Below, one piece after another: positions 17,670 through 26,058 of a stretch of 64,000 bases of DNA (position 1 is its first letter; each line of letters begins with the position of its first letter). The notes beneath the pieces were generated by a model. That model ran no database searches. It saw only the letters and a list, made by a program, of their open reading frames with translations, and was not told the origin of the DNA. The position numbers and the translations under genes are program-made. The DNA is from WHSW01 sp963767285 (GTDB taxonomy: Bacteria; Actinomycetota; Thermoleophilia; Solirubrobacterales; 70-9): the NCBI GenBank assembly GCA_963767285.1, contig CAVYDJ010000004.1, positions 620,001 to 684,000 of the forward strand, written 5' to 3'.

Positions 17670-18885
17670 CTTCTTGATCGTCGGCGGGGGGCTGGCCGGC
17701 GCCTATTGCGCGTCGGAGCTGCGCAAGCAGGGTGCCGAGGGCCCGATCCTGCTCGCCGCCCGCGAGCCCGAGCCACCCTACGAGCGCCCGCCGCTGTCGA
17801 AGGAGTACCTGCGCGGCGAGGCTGAGCGCTCCGACGCCTACGTGAACCCGCTGGAGTGGTACGAGGAGAACGGCGTCGAGCTGCGGACCCGTACGAACGT
17901 CATGTCGCTCGACGTCGAGGCGCGGATCGCGAAGCTTCAAGGCGGGGACGAGGTCGAGTTCGGCAAGGCGCTCCTGGCGACGGGGGCGAACGTCAACATC
18001 CTGCGGGTCGAGGGCGCCGAGCTGGAGGGGATCCACTATCTGCGCGCCTTCGGAAACTCGGACGCGATCCGCGAGGAGGCCAAGGAGGCCGGGCGGGTGG
18101 TGATGATCGGGGGCAGCTACATCGGCTGCGAGGTGGCCGCGTCGCTGCGGGCCCTCGGGGTCGAGGTGAGCATCGTAATGCTCGAGGATGTGGCGTTGTC
18201 GCGGACGTTCGGCGAGGAGGCCGGGCGCTACTTCCACGACAAGCTCGTCGATCACGGCGTGGAGATCTTCGGCGGCGAGTCGCTGGAGGCGTTCGAGGGC
18301 GACGGGCGGGTGAGCGCGATCGTGACCGCCAGCGGGCGCACCGTCGACGGCGGGATGGTCGTCGTGGGCGCGGGGGTGAGGCCGGACACGATGCTCGCCG
18401 AGCGGGCGGGGCTCGAGGTCGACGACGGGATCATCTGCGACGCGAAGCTGGAGAGCTCGGCGCCCGGGATCTTCGCCGCCGGCGACGTCTGCTCCTACGA
18501 CAGCGTCGTCCACGGGCGCCGGCTGCGGGTCGAGCACTGGGACGTGGCGCTCCAGCAGGGCCGCCATGCGGCGAAGGCGATGCTCGGTTCCGACGAGCCT
18601 TACCGCGAGATCCCGTACTTCTTCAGCGATCTGGCCGACTGGGCGTCGCTCGAATACGTCGGACCGGCGTACGAATGGGACGAGGTCGTCTGGCGCGGCG
18701 ATCCGGCCAACGACGAGTTCAGCGTCTGGTACCTGCAGGGCGGTGCGGTCAAGGGCGCGCTCGCCGTCGGGCGCTCCGAGGACCTGGTCCACGCGCGGTC
18801 GCTGATCGAGACCGGGGCGGACGTGTCGGGCGCCAAGGACGCCCTCGCCGACTCCGATTCAGAGCTCGAATCGATCGGGCGATAG
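17653..18885 (+). CDS. FAD/NAD(P)-dependent oxidoreductase, ferredoxin reductase type
   Basis: A 410-residue flavoprotein with an FAD-binding GGGLAGAYCASEL loop at the N-terminus, the PPLSKEYLRG segment typical of ferredoxin/putidaredoxin reductases, an NAD(P) loop MIGGSYIGCEVAASL at mid-protein, the second FAD motif PGIFAAGDVCSYD, and a C-terminal reductase-type domain. It likely moves electrons from NAD(P)H to a ferredoxin or rubredoxin, though AIF-like roles are possible. The start overlaps the KTN gene by 17 bases, an unusual partnership. Confidence 0.88.
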   Translation: MARATDFLIVGGGLAGAYCASELRKQGAEGPILLAAREPEPPYERPPLSKEYLRGEAERSDAYVNPLEWYEENGVELRTRTNVMSLDVEARIAKLQGGDEVEFGKALLATGANVNILRVEGAELEGIHYLRAFGNSDAIREEAKEAGRVVMIGGSYIGCEVAASLRALGVEVSIVMLEDVALSRTFGEEAGRYFHDKLVDHGVEIFGGESLEAFEGDGRVSAIVTASGRTVDGGMVVVGAGVRPDTMLAERAGLEVDDGIICDAKLESSAPGIFAAGDVCSYDSVVHGRRLRVEHWDVALQQGRHAAKAMLGSDEPYREIPYFFSDLADWASLEYVGPAYEWDEVVWRGDPANDEFSVWYLQGGAVKGALAVGRSEDLVHARSLIETGADVSGAKDALADSDSELESIGR

Positions 18886-18931
18886 AAACGTCCCTGGACG
18901 CGTGCTCGGTACGCTTTAGACACACGATCGT

Positions 18932-19003
18932 TGGGGATTGGTGTAATTGGCAGCACGCTAGTTTCTGGTACTAGTAGTCGAGGTTCGAGTCCTTGATCCC
19001 CAG
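18932..19003 (+). tRNA. tRNA-Gln (anticodon CUG)
   Basis: A 72-base cloverleaf with a 7-bp acceptor stem (TGGGGAT / ATCCCCA), discriminator G, a D-arm around GGTGTAATTGGCAGC, a 5-bp anticodon stem (CTAGT / ACTAG), anticodon CTG at 18965-18967, and a T-arm with the loop TTCGAGT. U at position 1 pairing with A72 is typical of tRNA-Gln. CCA is not encoded. Confidence 0.95.
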
Positions 19004-19062
19004 TGTCTTAGGTTCGAGGACGCAGATCCTGCCGTCCGACCGCGGTGGGAACATGTGTTCGC

Positions 19063-19659
19063 ATGAACACGAAGGGGCGACGTCGGCACGCGGGGCGGCT
19101 CGAACCGACCCGCGAGGCGGTGCAACGCCTCAAGGAGGCCGGGTTCAGCCAGGCCGCGATCGCTCGCGAGCTCGACCTCGCGAAGAGCACCGTCGCCTAC
19201 CACTTTCGAAATCTCGGCTCTGAGCCGGACGAGCGCTTCTCGCGTCGTTACGACTGGGAGGAGATCCAACGCGCACACGACTCGGGCATGTCGGTGCGGG
19301 AGTGCGCTCGACACTTCGGATTCAACCTCGCGTCCTGGTTTCAAGCGCGCGGTCGCGGCGATGTACGCGCTCGGCCGGCGGCTATGCCAATCGAGCAGCT
19401 CTTGGTCGCTGATCGACCGATCACCAATCGCAGCCACCTGAAAATGCGTCTATTGGCCGAGGGGCTGAAGCAGAACATCTGCGAGCGCTGTGGGCTGACG
19501 GAGTGGCTGGATGAACCGCTCGCCATGCAGCTGCACCATCTCAACGGAAGCGGCAAGGACAACCGGCTCGAGAACATCTCGTTTCTCTGTCCGAATTGCC
19601 ACGCCCAGACAGGGAATTGGGGTGGCCGCAACGTGCGGCGAGTCAACGGCGACGGCTGA
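19063..19659 (+). CDS. HTH-HNH endonuclease-like protein
   Basis: A 198-residue protein with one clear N-terminal helix-turn-helix (FSQAAIARELDLAKSTVAYH), a second HTH-like segment (MSVRECARHFGF), and a C-terminal HNH nuclease with two zinc-type Cys pairs (CERC and CPNC), the LHHLNGSGKDNRLEN core and a final His. Such stand-alone HTH-HNH genes occur in phages and as solo mobile or homing genes. It lies 60 bases after tRNA-Gln. Its second half is clearly lower in GC than the neighbours, suggesting transfer. ATG 19063 is preferred; GTG 19045 in frame would add six residues. Confidence 0.85.
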   Translation: MNTKGRRRHAGRLEPTREAVQRLKEAGFSQAAIARELDLAKSTVAYHFRNLGSEPDERFSRRYDWEEIQRAHDSGMSVRECARHFGFNLASWFQARGRGDVRARPAAMPIEQLLVADRPITNRSHLKMRLLAEGLKQNICERCGLTEWLDEPLAMQLHHLNGSGKDNRLENISFLCPNCHAQTGNWGGRNVRRVNGDG

Positions 19660-19756
19660 ATGAGCGCGCGCCCGACTGCCTGAGTGATGAAAACCGCTGC
19701 CCAGGGGTAATAAGGCGGCAGGTGCCGACCAACCCCTTTGTTACTTTGAGCACGTC

Positions 19757-20491
19757 ATGGACGTCTATCAGCGCAGGCGCCTAGTTGCGCTGAGCGTTAT
19801 CGCAGTCGTCTTCATCCTCTTCGTGCTCCTGATTCGGAGCTGCGGGGGGGACGACGACGAGGCGACGCCCGAGCCGCTGGCCGGTGCCACCGGCACCGTC
19901 GGCGTCAGCGTGCTCCCGCAGGCCGACTACATCGCCTCGGCCGACCCGATCTGCCTCGACGCGAACACCCAGCTCGAGAGCGTGGACGAGAGCGATCCGG
20001 TCCAGGGTGACAGCGACAAGGCTCAGATCGTCGCCGGCGAGGTTCAGCAGCTGCAGACGCTGCCCCCGCCCGACAACGGTACCGACGAGCTCGACAAGTT
20101 CCTCGCCGAGCTTCAGACCCAGTCGCAGGCCTACCAGGACCGCTCGACCGCCCAGGAGCGCGGCGACGACTCCGTGGTCGCAGAGCTCAACACGACGCTC
20201 GAGGACAGCCAGGCCGCCGCCGAGAAGGCCGGCGCCGCGTTCGGATTCCAGGTCTGCGGCGACCTCTCGAAGGTCGGCGAGACGGACACCGGTGGCGGTG
20301 GTGGCGGCGGCGGAAGCGACGCGACAACCGACACCGGCGGCACCGTGACGCCGACGGAGCCGGTGCCTACGACCACGACCCCGATTCCGGTCGCGCCGGA
20401 GACCGAGGAGGGCGGCACCGCGACGCCGGAGGCGCCCGCGCCGACGGACACGGGTGGCACCGACTCGTCCTCGGGCGGCGTCAGTCCCTGA
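19757..20491 (+). CDS. Membrane-anchored extracellular protein with low-complexity tail
   Basis: A 244-residue protein with a single N-terminal membrane helix (LVALSVIAVVFILFVLLI) followed by an outside domain of ~150 residues with two Cys (ICLDAN and QVCGDL) that may form a disulfide and long polar helices, then a Gly/Thr/Pro-rich tail of about 70 residues including a run of eight Gly. The same layout is frequent in Solirubrobacterales, but I know of no assigned function. It is convergent with the ABC exporter. Confidence 0.82.
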   Translation: MDVYQRRRLVALSVIAVVFILFVLLIRSCGGDDDEATPEPLAGATGTVGVSVLPQADYIASADPICLDANTQLESVDESDPVQGDSDKAQIVAGEVQQLQTLPPPDNGTDELDKFLAELQTQSQAYQDRSTAQERGDDSVVAELNTTLEDSQAAAEKAGAAFGFQVCGDLSKVGETDTGGGGGGGGSDATTDTGGTVTPTEPVPTTTTPIPVAPETEEGGTATPEAPAPTDTGGTDSSSGGVSP

Positions 20492-20519
20492 GCGGCGATA
20501 GCCGTCCAGTCCGTAACCG

Positions 20520-22433
20520 TTACGCGGCCGCGGACTCCGCCCAGTTGCCGTACAGCTCGGCGTAGCGCCCGCCGGCGTCGATCAGCTCCTCGTGGGTGCC
20601 GGACTCGGCGATCCGCCCGTGTTCGAGGACGACGATCCGCCCGGCGCGCCTGATCGTCGACAGCCGGTGGGCGATCACGATCGCGGTCCGGTTGGCGAGC
20701 AGCCGCTCGAGCCCGTGCTCGATCACCCGCTCGGTTCGCACGTCGACGTTCGAGGTCGCTTCGTCGAGGATCAGGATCCGCGGCTCGGCGAGCAGCGCCC
20801 GGGCGAAGGCGACCAGCTGGCGCTGGCCGGCCGAGAGGTGGGCGCCGCGCTCCCCGACCTCGGTCTCGAACCCGCCCGGCAGCCGCTCGATGAACTCGAC
20901 CGCGCCGACCGCGCGCGCCGCGGCCAGAATTTCCTCGCCGTCCGCGTCGGGGCGACCGAAGGCGATGTTGTCGCGGACCGTGCCGGAGAACAGGAAGCCC
21001 TCCTGGGGCACGATCCCGAGCTGGCGGCGCACGCTCGAGGCGCGGAGATCGCGCAGGTCGTGTCCGTCCACGAGCACCCGCCCGCGCTGCGGGTCATAGA
21101 AGCGCGCGACCAGCTTGGCCAGGGTCGACTTCCCGGCCCCCGTCTCGCCGACCAGCGCCACCGTCTGGCCCGCCGGGATGCGCAGGTCGACTCCCTCCAG
21201 CGCCCAGCGGGACTGGTCGTCGAGGTCACTCGCCACGGCGTCGCCGCCGTTCGCGTAGGAGAACCACACGTCGTCGAGCTCGATCTCGCCGCGCAGCTGT
21301 CCCGCGTCGGTCGCCGCCGGGGCATCGACCATGTCCGGCTCGGTATCGAGCAGGTCGAAGATCTTGTCGAGCGCCGCCATGCCCTGCTGGTACGTGGTGT
21401 ACAGCTGCGAGATCTGCTGGATCGGGTCGAAGAACAGCGCCAGGTAGCCGATGAACGCGACCACCACGCCGATTTCGACCGCTCCGTCGATCGCCTGGTT
21501 GCCGCCGTAGAGGATGATCGCCGCGGTCCCGATTGCCGAGAGCAGCTCGACCGCCGGGAAGTACGCCGCGTTCAGCTGCACGGTCCTGAGATTGACCTGG
21601 CGGTTGGCCTCGTTGAGCTCCGTCATCCGGGCGACGTGGCGATCCTCGCGCCCGAACGTCCGCACCACACGGATCCCCGACAGCGTCTCCTGCAGGTAGG
21701 CGGTGATGTCGGCGATCCGCTCCCGCGTCATCCGGTAGGCCCCGGCCGAGGCGATCCGGAACGCGAGACTGGCGACGAGCAGGATCGGGAAGGTGATGAA
21801 GGTCACCAGCGCGAGCTGGACGTCGAGCGCCAGCAGGATCCCGACGACGCCGACCAGCGTCAGCGTGCTGGAGAACAGGGTGACCACACCGTCGGTGACG
21901 AGCGAGTCGAGCGCCTGGACGTCGTTGGTCATCCGCGAGATCAGCACCCCCGGCTTGCGCCGGGTGAAGAAGCCGATCGACATCTTCTGGATGTGGACGT
22001 AGATCCGCTCGCGCAGGTCCTGCAGCGCCCGCTGGCCGACCCAGCCGACCAGGTACGTCTGCGCGTACGACGCGGCCCAATAGAGCGCCACCGAGGCGAC
22101 GAAGATCGCGACGATCGCGGTCAGCACCGCCTCGTCGCCAGCGATGATCCCGTCGTCGATCGCCCGCCCGGCCAGGTACGGGGGCGCGAGCGCCGCCGCG
22201 GTCGCGATCAGCAGCGCGACGCCCATCAGGATCACCTGGATCCGGTACGGCCGCAGCAGCCCAAGCAGCCAGCGCACCTTGCGCGCCCGCTCGTCCTCGC
22301 CGCGGACCAGGCGCCAGAGGTCGCGGAAGAGCAGCAGCGTCCCGGCCAGCCGGCCCGGCTGGTTGGCCTGGTCCTCCGTCTCCTCGGCGAGGTCGGAGCC
22401 CTGGGTCTCGGGATCTCTCCTGCCCTCACTCAC
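20520..22433 (-). CDS. ABC exporter half-transporter (catalytically canonical Walker B)
   Basis: A 637-residue exporter with six membrane helices (residues ~60-370) and a nucleotide-binding domain: Walker A GETGAGKST, signature LSAGQRQ (second Gly of the usual LSGGQ replaced by Ala), Walker B ILILDEATS with the catalytic Glu, and the H-loop IAHRLST. The N-terminus carries ~55 charged cytosolic residues. The start overlaps the stop of the partner gene by 4 bases, so the two halves are made together. Substrate (drug, lipid or peptide) is unknown. Confidence 0.93.
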   Translation of the reverse strand: MSEGRRDPETQGSDLAEETEDQANQPGRLAGTLLLFRDLWRLVRGEDERARKVRWLLGLLRPYRIQVILMGVALLIATAAALAPPYLAGRAIDDGIIAGDEAVLTAIVAIFVASVALYWAASYAQTYLVGWVGQRALQDLRERIYVHIQKMSIGFFTRRKPGVLISRMTNDVQALDSLVTDGVVTLFSSTLTLVGVVGILLALDVQLALVTFITFPILLVASLAFRIASAGAYRMTRERIADITAYLQETLSGIRVVRTFGREDRHVARMTELNEANRQVNLRTVQLNAAYFPAVELLSAIGTAAIILYGGNQAIDGAVEIGVVVAFIGYLALFFDPIQQISQLYTTYQQGMAALDKIFDLLDTEPDMVDAPAATDAGQLRGEIELDDVWFSYANGGDAVASDLDDQSRWALEGVDLRIPAGQTVALVGETGAGKSTLAKLVARFYDPQRGRVLVDGHDLRDLRASSVRRQLGIVPQEGFLFSGTVRDNIAFGRPDADGEEILAAARAVGAVEFIERLPGGFETEVGERGAHLSAGQRQLVAFARALLAEPRILILDEATSNVDVRTERVIEHGLERLLANRTAIVIAHRLSTIRRAGRIVVLEHGRIAESGTHEELIDAGGRYAELYGNWAESAAA

Positions 22434-24205
22434 AGTCTCGCCAGCTCCTCGCGCTCCTCGAGGTCGCGCTGCAGGAAGACCACGTCCTCGCAGCCGAACT
22501 CGGCGATCTCGGTGTACAGCGGGCAGCGCTCGAGCAGCTCCTCGTGGGTGCCACGGTCGACGATCTGGCCCGCGTCCATGACCACGATCTCGTCGGCGAG
22601 TGAGATCGTCGACAGGCGGTGGGCGACCACGAACGTCGTCCGCCCGGCCATCGCCGCGCGCAGGCCGCGCTTGATCTCTTCCTCGGTCGTCGCGTCGACC
22701 GACGAGGTGGCGTCGTCGAGGATCAGGATCCGCGGCTCGGCGATCAGCGCCCGGGCGATCGCGATCCGCTGCCGCTGGCCGCCCGACAGCGTCAGCCCGC
22801 GCTCACCGACCATCGTTTCGTACCCGTCGGGCAGGGATTCGATGAAGCCGTGCGCCTGCGCCCGCTGTGCGGCGAGCTCGATCTGCTCCTGGCTCGCATC
22901 GGGCCGGCCGTAGGAGATGTTCTCGGCGACCGTCGCGCTGAACAGGAACGGGTCGTCGGCGACGAAGGCGATCTGGCGGCGCAGCGACCCGACGTCGACC
23001 GAGCGCAGGTCGGCGCCGTCGACCAGCACCGCGCCGTCGCTGGGGTCGTAGAGGCGCGCGATCAGCGCCACCAGGCTCGTCTTCCCGGAGCCGGTCGGCC
23101 CGACCAGCGCGACGGTCCGGCCGGCGGGCACGGACAGGTCGATCGCGGAGAGAGACGGAAGGCCCCCGTCGTACCGGAGCCCGACGTCGCGGAACTCCAC
23201 CGCGCCCGGGCCCGGCGGCAGCTCCGGCGCGTCCGGCGGGCTGGTGATGCGTGGCTCGCGGTCGAGGATCTCGAACAGCCGGTTGCCGGAGGCGATGGCG
23301 CGCTGGGCCATGCCGAGCGCCATGCCCAGCATCCGCATCGGTCCCGTCAGCAACACCAGATACGTGTAGAAGGCCGTGAACTCGCCCAGAGTCATGTCGC
23401 CCGCGATCACCTCGCGGCCGCCGACCCAGAGCACGACGGCGAGCCCCAGGCTGGGTAGGAAGCCGAGCATCGGCGAGTAGAAGGCGCGCAGCCGGGTCGA
23501 GTACACGTTCTGGTCGAAGACTCGGGTCACTTGACGGCGGAAGCGCCCCAGCATGTGCTCCTCACGTGCGAACGCCTTCACGACCCGGATCCCGGAGACG
23601 CTCTCCTCGGCCTCGGCGGTGAGCTCCGCGATGCGCTGCTGGACCTCCTGCACGGCGGGCCGCGACAGCCGGCTGAACCGCGCGGCGGCGAAGATCACGA
23701 ACGGGACCGGAATCAGCGCAAGCGCCGCGAGCGGCGGGTTGAGCACGAACATGACGATCGCCGCGAGCACGAGCGTCAGAGCGCTCTGGGTGATGAAGAT
23801 CAGCCCGTAGCCGAAGAAGAAGCGGATCGCCTGGAGGTCGACCGTCGCCCGCGACATCAGCTGCCCGGTCTGCTGGCCGTCGAAGAAGCCGAGCTCGAGC
23901 GCCTGCAGGTGCTGGTAGACGCGCTCGCGCAGGTCGAACTCGACCGCCAGCGAGACGTTGCCGGCGATCAGGCGGCGGACGACGGTCAGCCCGAGGCGCA
24001 GGATCCCTGCCCCGACCAGAGCCAGGGCCAGAGGGAGCAGGGGGTCGGCGTCCTTGCGCTGGATCGCGTTGACCGCGGCCCCGATCAGCAGCGGGATGAT
24101 CACCGTCATGACCATCGCCGCACAGGCGAATGCCAGGGACCAGATCACCGTCCGCCGGTAGGGACGCAAGAACCCGAGCAAACGGCGGAAAGTGGCCATC
24201 GCCAT
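22430..24205 (-). CDS. ABC exporter half-transporter (degenerate Walker B)
   Basis: A 591-residue partner of the gene at 20520: six membrane helices, Walker A GPTGSGKTS, canonical signature LSGGQRQ, H-loop VAHRLST, but Walker B reads ILILDDATS, with Asp in place of the catalytic Glu. This pattern is that of heterodimeric exporters with one degenerate ATP site, and the non-canonical signature in the partner falls in the same composite site. I placed the start at ATG 24205 because the conserved 'RRLLGFLRPYRR' region follows directly; the upstream in-frame ATG at 24289 lies in AT-richer promoter-like DNA. Confidence 0.92.
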   Translation of the reverse strand: MAMATFRRLLGFLRPYRRTVIWSLAFACAAMVMTVIIPLLIGAAVNAIQRKDADPLLPLALALVGAGILRLGLTVVRRLIAGNVSLAVEFDLRERVYQHLQALELGFFDGQQTGQLMSRATVDLQAIRFFFGYGLIFITQSALTLVLAAIVMFVLNPPLAALALIPVPFVIFAAARFSRLSRPAVQEVQQRIAELTAEAEESVSGIRVVKAFAREEHMLGRFRRQVTRVFDQNVYSTRLRAFYSPMLGFLPSLGLAVVLWVGGREVIAGDMTLGEFTAFYTYLVLLTGPMRMLGMALGMAQRAIASGNRLFEILDREPRITSPPDAPELPPGPGAVEFRDVGLRYDGGLPSLSAIDLSVPAGRTVALVGPTGSGKTSLVALIARLYDPSDGAVLVDGADLRSVDVGSLRRQIAFVADDPFLFSATVAENISYGRPDASQEQIELAAQRAQAHGFIESLPDGYETMVGERGLTLSGGQRQRIAIARALIAEPRILILDDATSSVDATTEEEIKRGLRAAMAGRTTFVVAHRLSTISLADEIVVMDAGQIVDRGTHEELLERCPLYTEIAEFGCEDVVFLQRDLEEREELARL

Positions 24206-24247
24206 GACTATACAAAGTGAAGTATCGGGTAGCGCAATACTGGTTCG

Positions 24248-24430
24248 GTGGCGAAACCGCCGGCAGGACTGTGCGATTCGTGCGCGCACCAGCGCGTCGT
24301 CCGCAACACCCGGGGCTCCACCTTCTCGCTCTGCGAGCGCTCCCGCTCCGACCCGGCCTACCCGCGCTACCCGCGGATCCCGGTCGCCGAATGTCCGGGT
24401 TGGGAGCGCCGCGACGAGGTGTCGCGATGA
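24248..24430 (+). CDS. 60-residue cysteine-containing small protein
   Basis: A compact conserved-looking protein with a CDSC pair at residues 9-12, a third Cys in FSLCERS and a fourth in ECPGW, which could hold a zinc ion. I recall similar small orphan proteins (CDSC-x-HQR, then LC-x-RS, then CPG) in actinobacteria, without a known function. The start is GTG at 24248 and the stop overlaps the ATG of the kelch gene (ATGA), which argues for coupling. It is divergent from the ABC exporter operon with 42 bases between starts. Confidence 0.72.
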   Translation: MAKPPAGLCDSCAHQRVVRNTRGSTFSLCERSRSDPAYPRYPRIPVAECPGWERRDEVSR

Positions 24431-25428
24431 CCTCGCTCGCTGTTCGGGCGACTCTCGCTGCCGCAGCCGGCGTGGCCGCCGTGGCGGCGGTGGTATTTGC
24501 GGCGGCCCACGACGCCGGCGATGGGACCGCGCACCGCAGCCAGGACTCGTGGGCGGCGCTGGCGCCGAGCCCGCTGCAGCGCACCGAGGTCGGTGCCGCC
24601 CGCGTCGGCGGTGCGATCTACGTGGTCGGCGGATTCATCTCGACCGGGGGAACGACAGAGCGGATGGTCCGCTACGACATCTCCGAGGACCGCTGGCGGG
24701 AGGTCGCGCCGCTGCCGATCGCCGTCAACCACCCCGGCGTGACGGCGCACGACGGCCACGTGTTCGTGCTCGGCGGCAACCTCGGCGGCGATGAGAAGTC
24801 GCGCCGCCTTTACCGCTACGACCCGCGAAGCGACCGCTGGAAGCGGCTGGTCGACGCACCGACGGCTCGCGCCGCGCTCGCGCTCGCGGGAATCGGCCAC
24901 CGCCTGTATGCGGCCGGCGGCTACTCGGCGACGGACGACACCCTCCAGCGGCTGGAGATCTACAACCTGCGCACGGACCGCTGGACGACCGGACCGAAGA
25001 TGCCGACCGGCCGCAACCACGTCGGGGCGGCGATCTTCAAGGGCGGACTGGTCGTGACCGGCGGCCGGCCGGGCCCGGTCCACGGTGGCCTGACGACCGT
25101 GGAGCGATACGAGCCCGCTCGCGACCGGTGGAGTGCGCTCCCCGACCTCCACACGGCGCGCAGCGGCCACGCCGCGGTGACGGTGGGCGGCCGGCTGGGC
25201 GGGCGGATCGTCGTCTTCGGCGGCGAGGAGCTCGACGGCGGGACGACGATCGAGCAGGCCGAGCTGTTCGACCCCCGTAACGGCGACTGGGTCGAGCTGC
25301 CGGAGATCATCACCCCGCGCCACGGCGTCGGCGGCGCCGCGAAGGGCGAACGGGTCTACGCGCTGGAGGGCGGCCCGCAACCCGGGCTCACGTACTCGGG
25401 GACGCTCGAGTACCTCGACCTACCGTAG
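24427..25428 (+). CDS. Secreted kelch-repeat beta-propeller protein
   Basis: A 333-residue exported protein. An N-terminal hydrophobic stretch (TLAAAAGVAAVAAVVFAAAHDA) is a signal peptide or anchor. Six kelch blades follow, each with a GG pair and spaced aromatic residues (IYVVGGF, VFVLGGN, LYAAGGY, LVVTGGR, IVVFGGE, VYALEGG), enough to close a six-blade propeller. No catalytic residues stand out, so it probably binds proteins or sugars outside the cell. I chose ATG 24427 because it couples to the upstream stop and starts the signal peptide. Confidence 0.88.
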   Translation: MTSLAVRATLAAAAGVAAVAAVVFAAAHDAGDGTAHRSQDSWAALAPSPLQRTEVGAARVGGAIYVVGGFISTGGTTERMVRYDISEDRWREVAPLPIAVNHPGVTAHDGHVFVLGGNLGGDEKSRRLYRYDPRSDRWKRLVDAPTARAALALAGIGHRLYAAGGYSATDDTLQRLEIYNLRTDRWTTGPKMPTGRNHVGAAIFKGGLVVTGGRPGPVHGGLTTVERYEPARDRWSALPDLHTARSGHAAVTVGGRLGGRIVVFGGEELDGGTTIEQAELFDPRNGDWVELPEIITPRHGVGGAAKGERVYALEGGPQPGLTYSGTLEYLDLP

Positions 25429-25432
25429 GACG

Positions 25433-26023
25433 TCAGCAGTTCGGGAGCGACCGCGCCGGTCCCTGGCAGGCGAGGCCGCCCTCGGGCGTCTTCGGCGACG
25501 CGTACCACTCCTCGACAAACGCCCTGATCGCGGCCGTGTCGACCGCGGCGCACTTCTGCAGCGCACCCCACGCGCTGAGCGCGAACGGGACGTCGAGGTC
25601 CGGGTTCTCGACCACCGCGACCTGGTAGTAGCCGTCCGCGATCACCTCGTCGAACGCCTCCTCCACCGCGGCCTGGTCCTCGGTCGAGAGGCCGTTGGTC
25701 CACCCGATCACCGCGCCGTGCTCGAGCAGGTGGACGGTCTCCCCGAACGGCTGCGGGTCGGTGTAGACCCGGCTTGCCGCGGTCGCCAGGTCGTTGTGGT
25801 CGCCGCCCGCCGGCGGGTTCGTCGGGTAGTCGGCCGCGGTGAGCTCGGTGTTGACGTGCGCTACGGGCCCGACGGCGACCTCCTCGATCGCGTCGCAGTC
25901 GCTTGCGACGCCCGCGGTCGTGGCCTCGCTCGACGAGCTCGTCTCGTCGTCGCCACCGCAGGCGACGAGCGCCAGCGCGACGGCCGCCAAGACGCAGATC
26001 GGAAGAGCGCGAATCCCCGGCAT
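25433..26023 (-). CDS. DUF3105 lipoprotein
   Basis: A 196-residue protein with a lipobox (LALVAC) so it should be anchored outside the membrane through a lipidated Cys. The mature part has the DUF3105 hallmarks: HVNTELTAADYPTNPPAGGDHN followed by HLLEHGAVIGW. Function of the family is unknown. It is convergent with the kelch gene; only four bases separate the stops. Confidence 0.88.
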   Translation of the reverse strand: MPGIRALPICVLAAVALALVACGGDDETSSSSEATTAGVASDCDAIEEVAVGPVAHVNTELTAADYPTNPPAGGDHNDLATAASRVYTDPQPFGETVHLLEHGAVIGWTNGLSTEDQAAVEEAFDEVIADGYYQVAVVENPDLDVPFALSAWGALQKCAAVDTAAIRAFVEEWYASPKTPEGGLACQGPARSLPNC

Positions 26024-26058
26024 TGCGCGGGCAGGGTAACAGGGCCGATTCGCGCCGC

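Noticed and set aside
18981..19018. AGGTTCGAG repeated in the tRNA T-arm and 29 bases later, as a possible attachment-site pair
   Set aside because: Nine bases only, 29 bases apart, with no integrase or long direct repeat; too weak to call an integrated element.
20592..22913. A 773-codon plus-strand open frame across both ABC genes
   Set aside because: Shadow of the two ABC exporter genes, with no domain and low-complexity Arg/Asp/Gln sequence.
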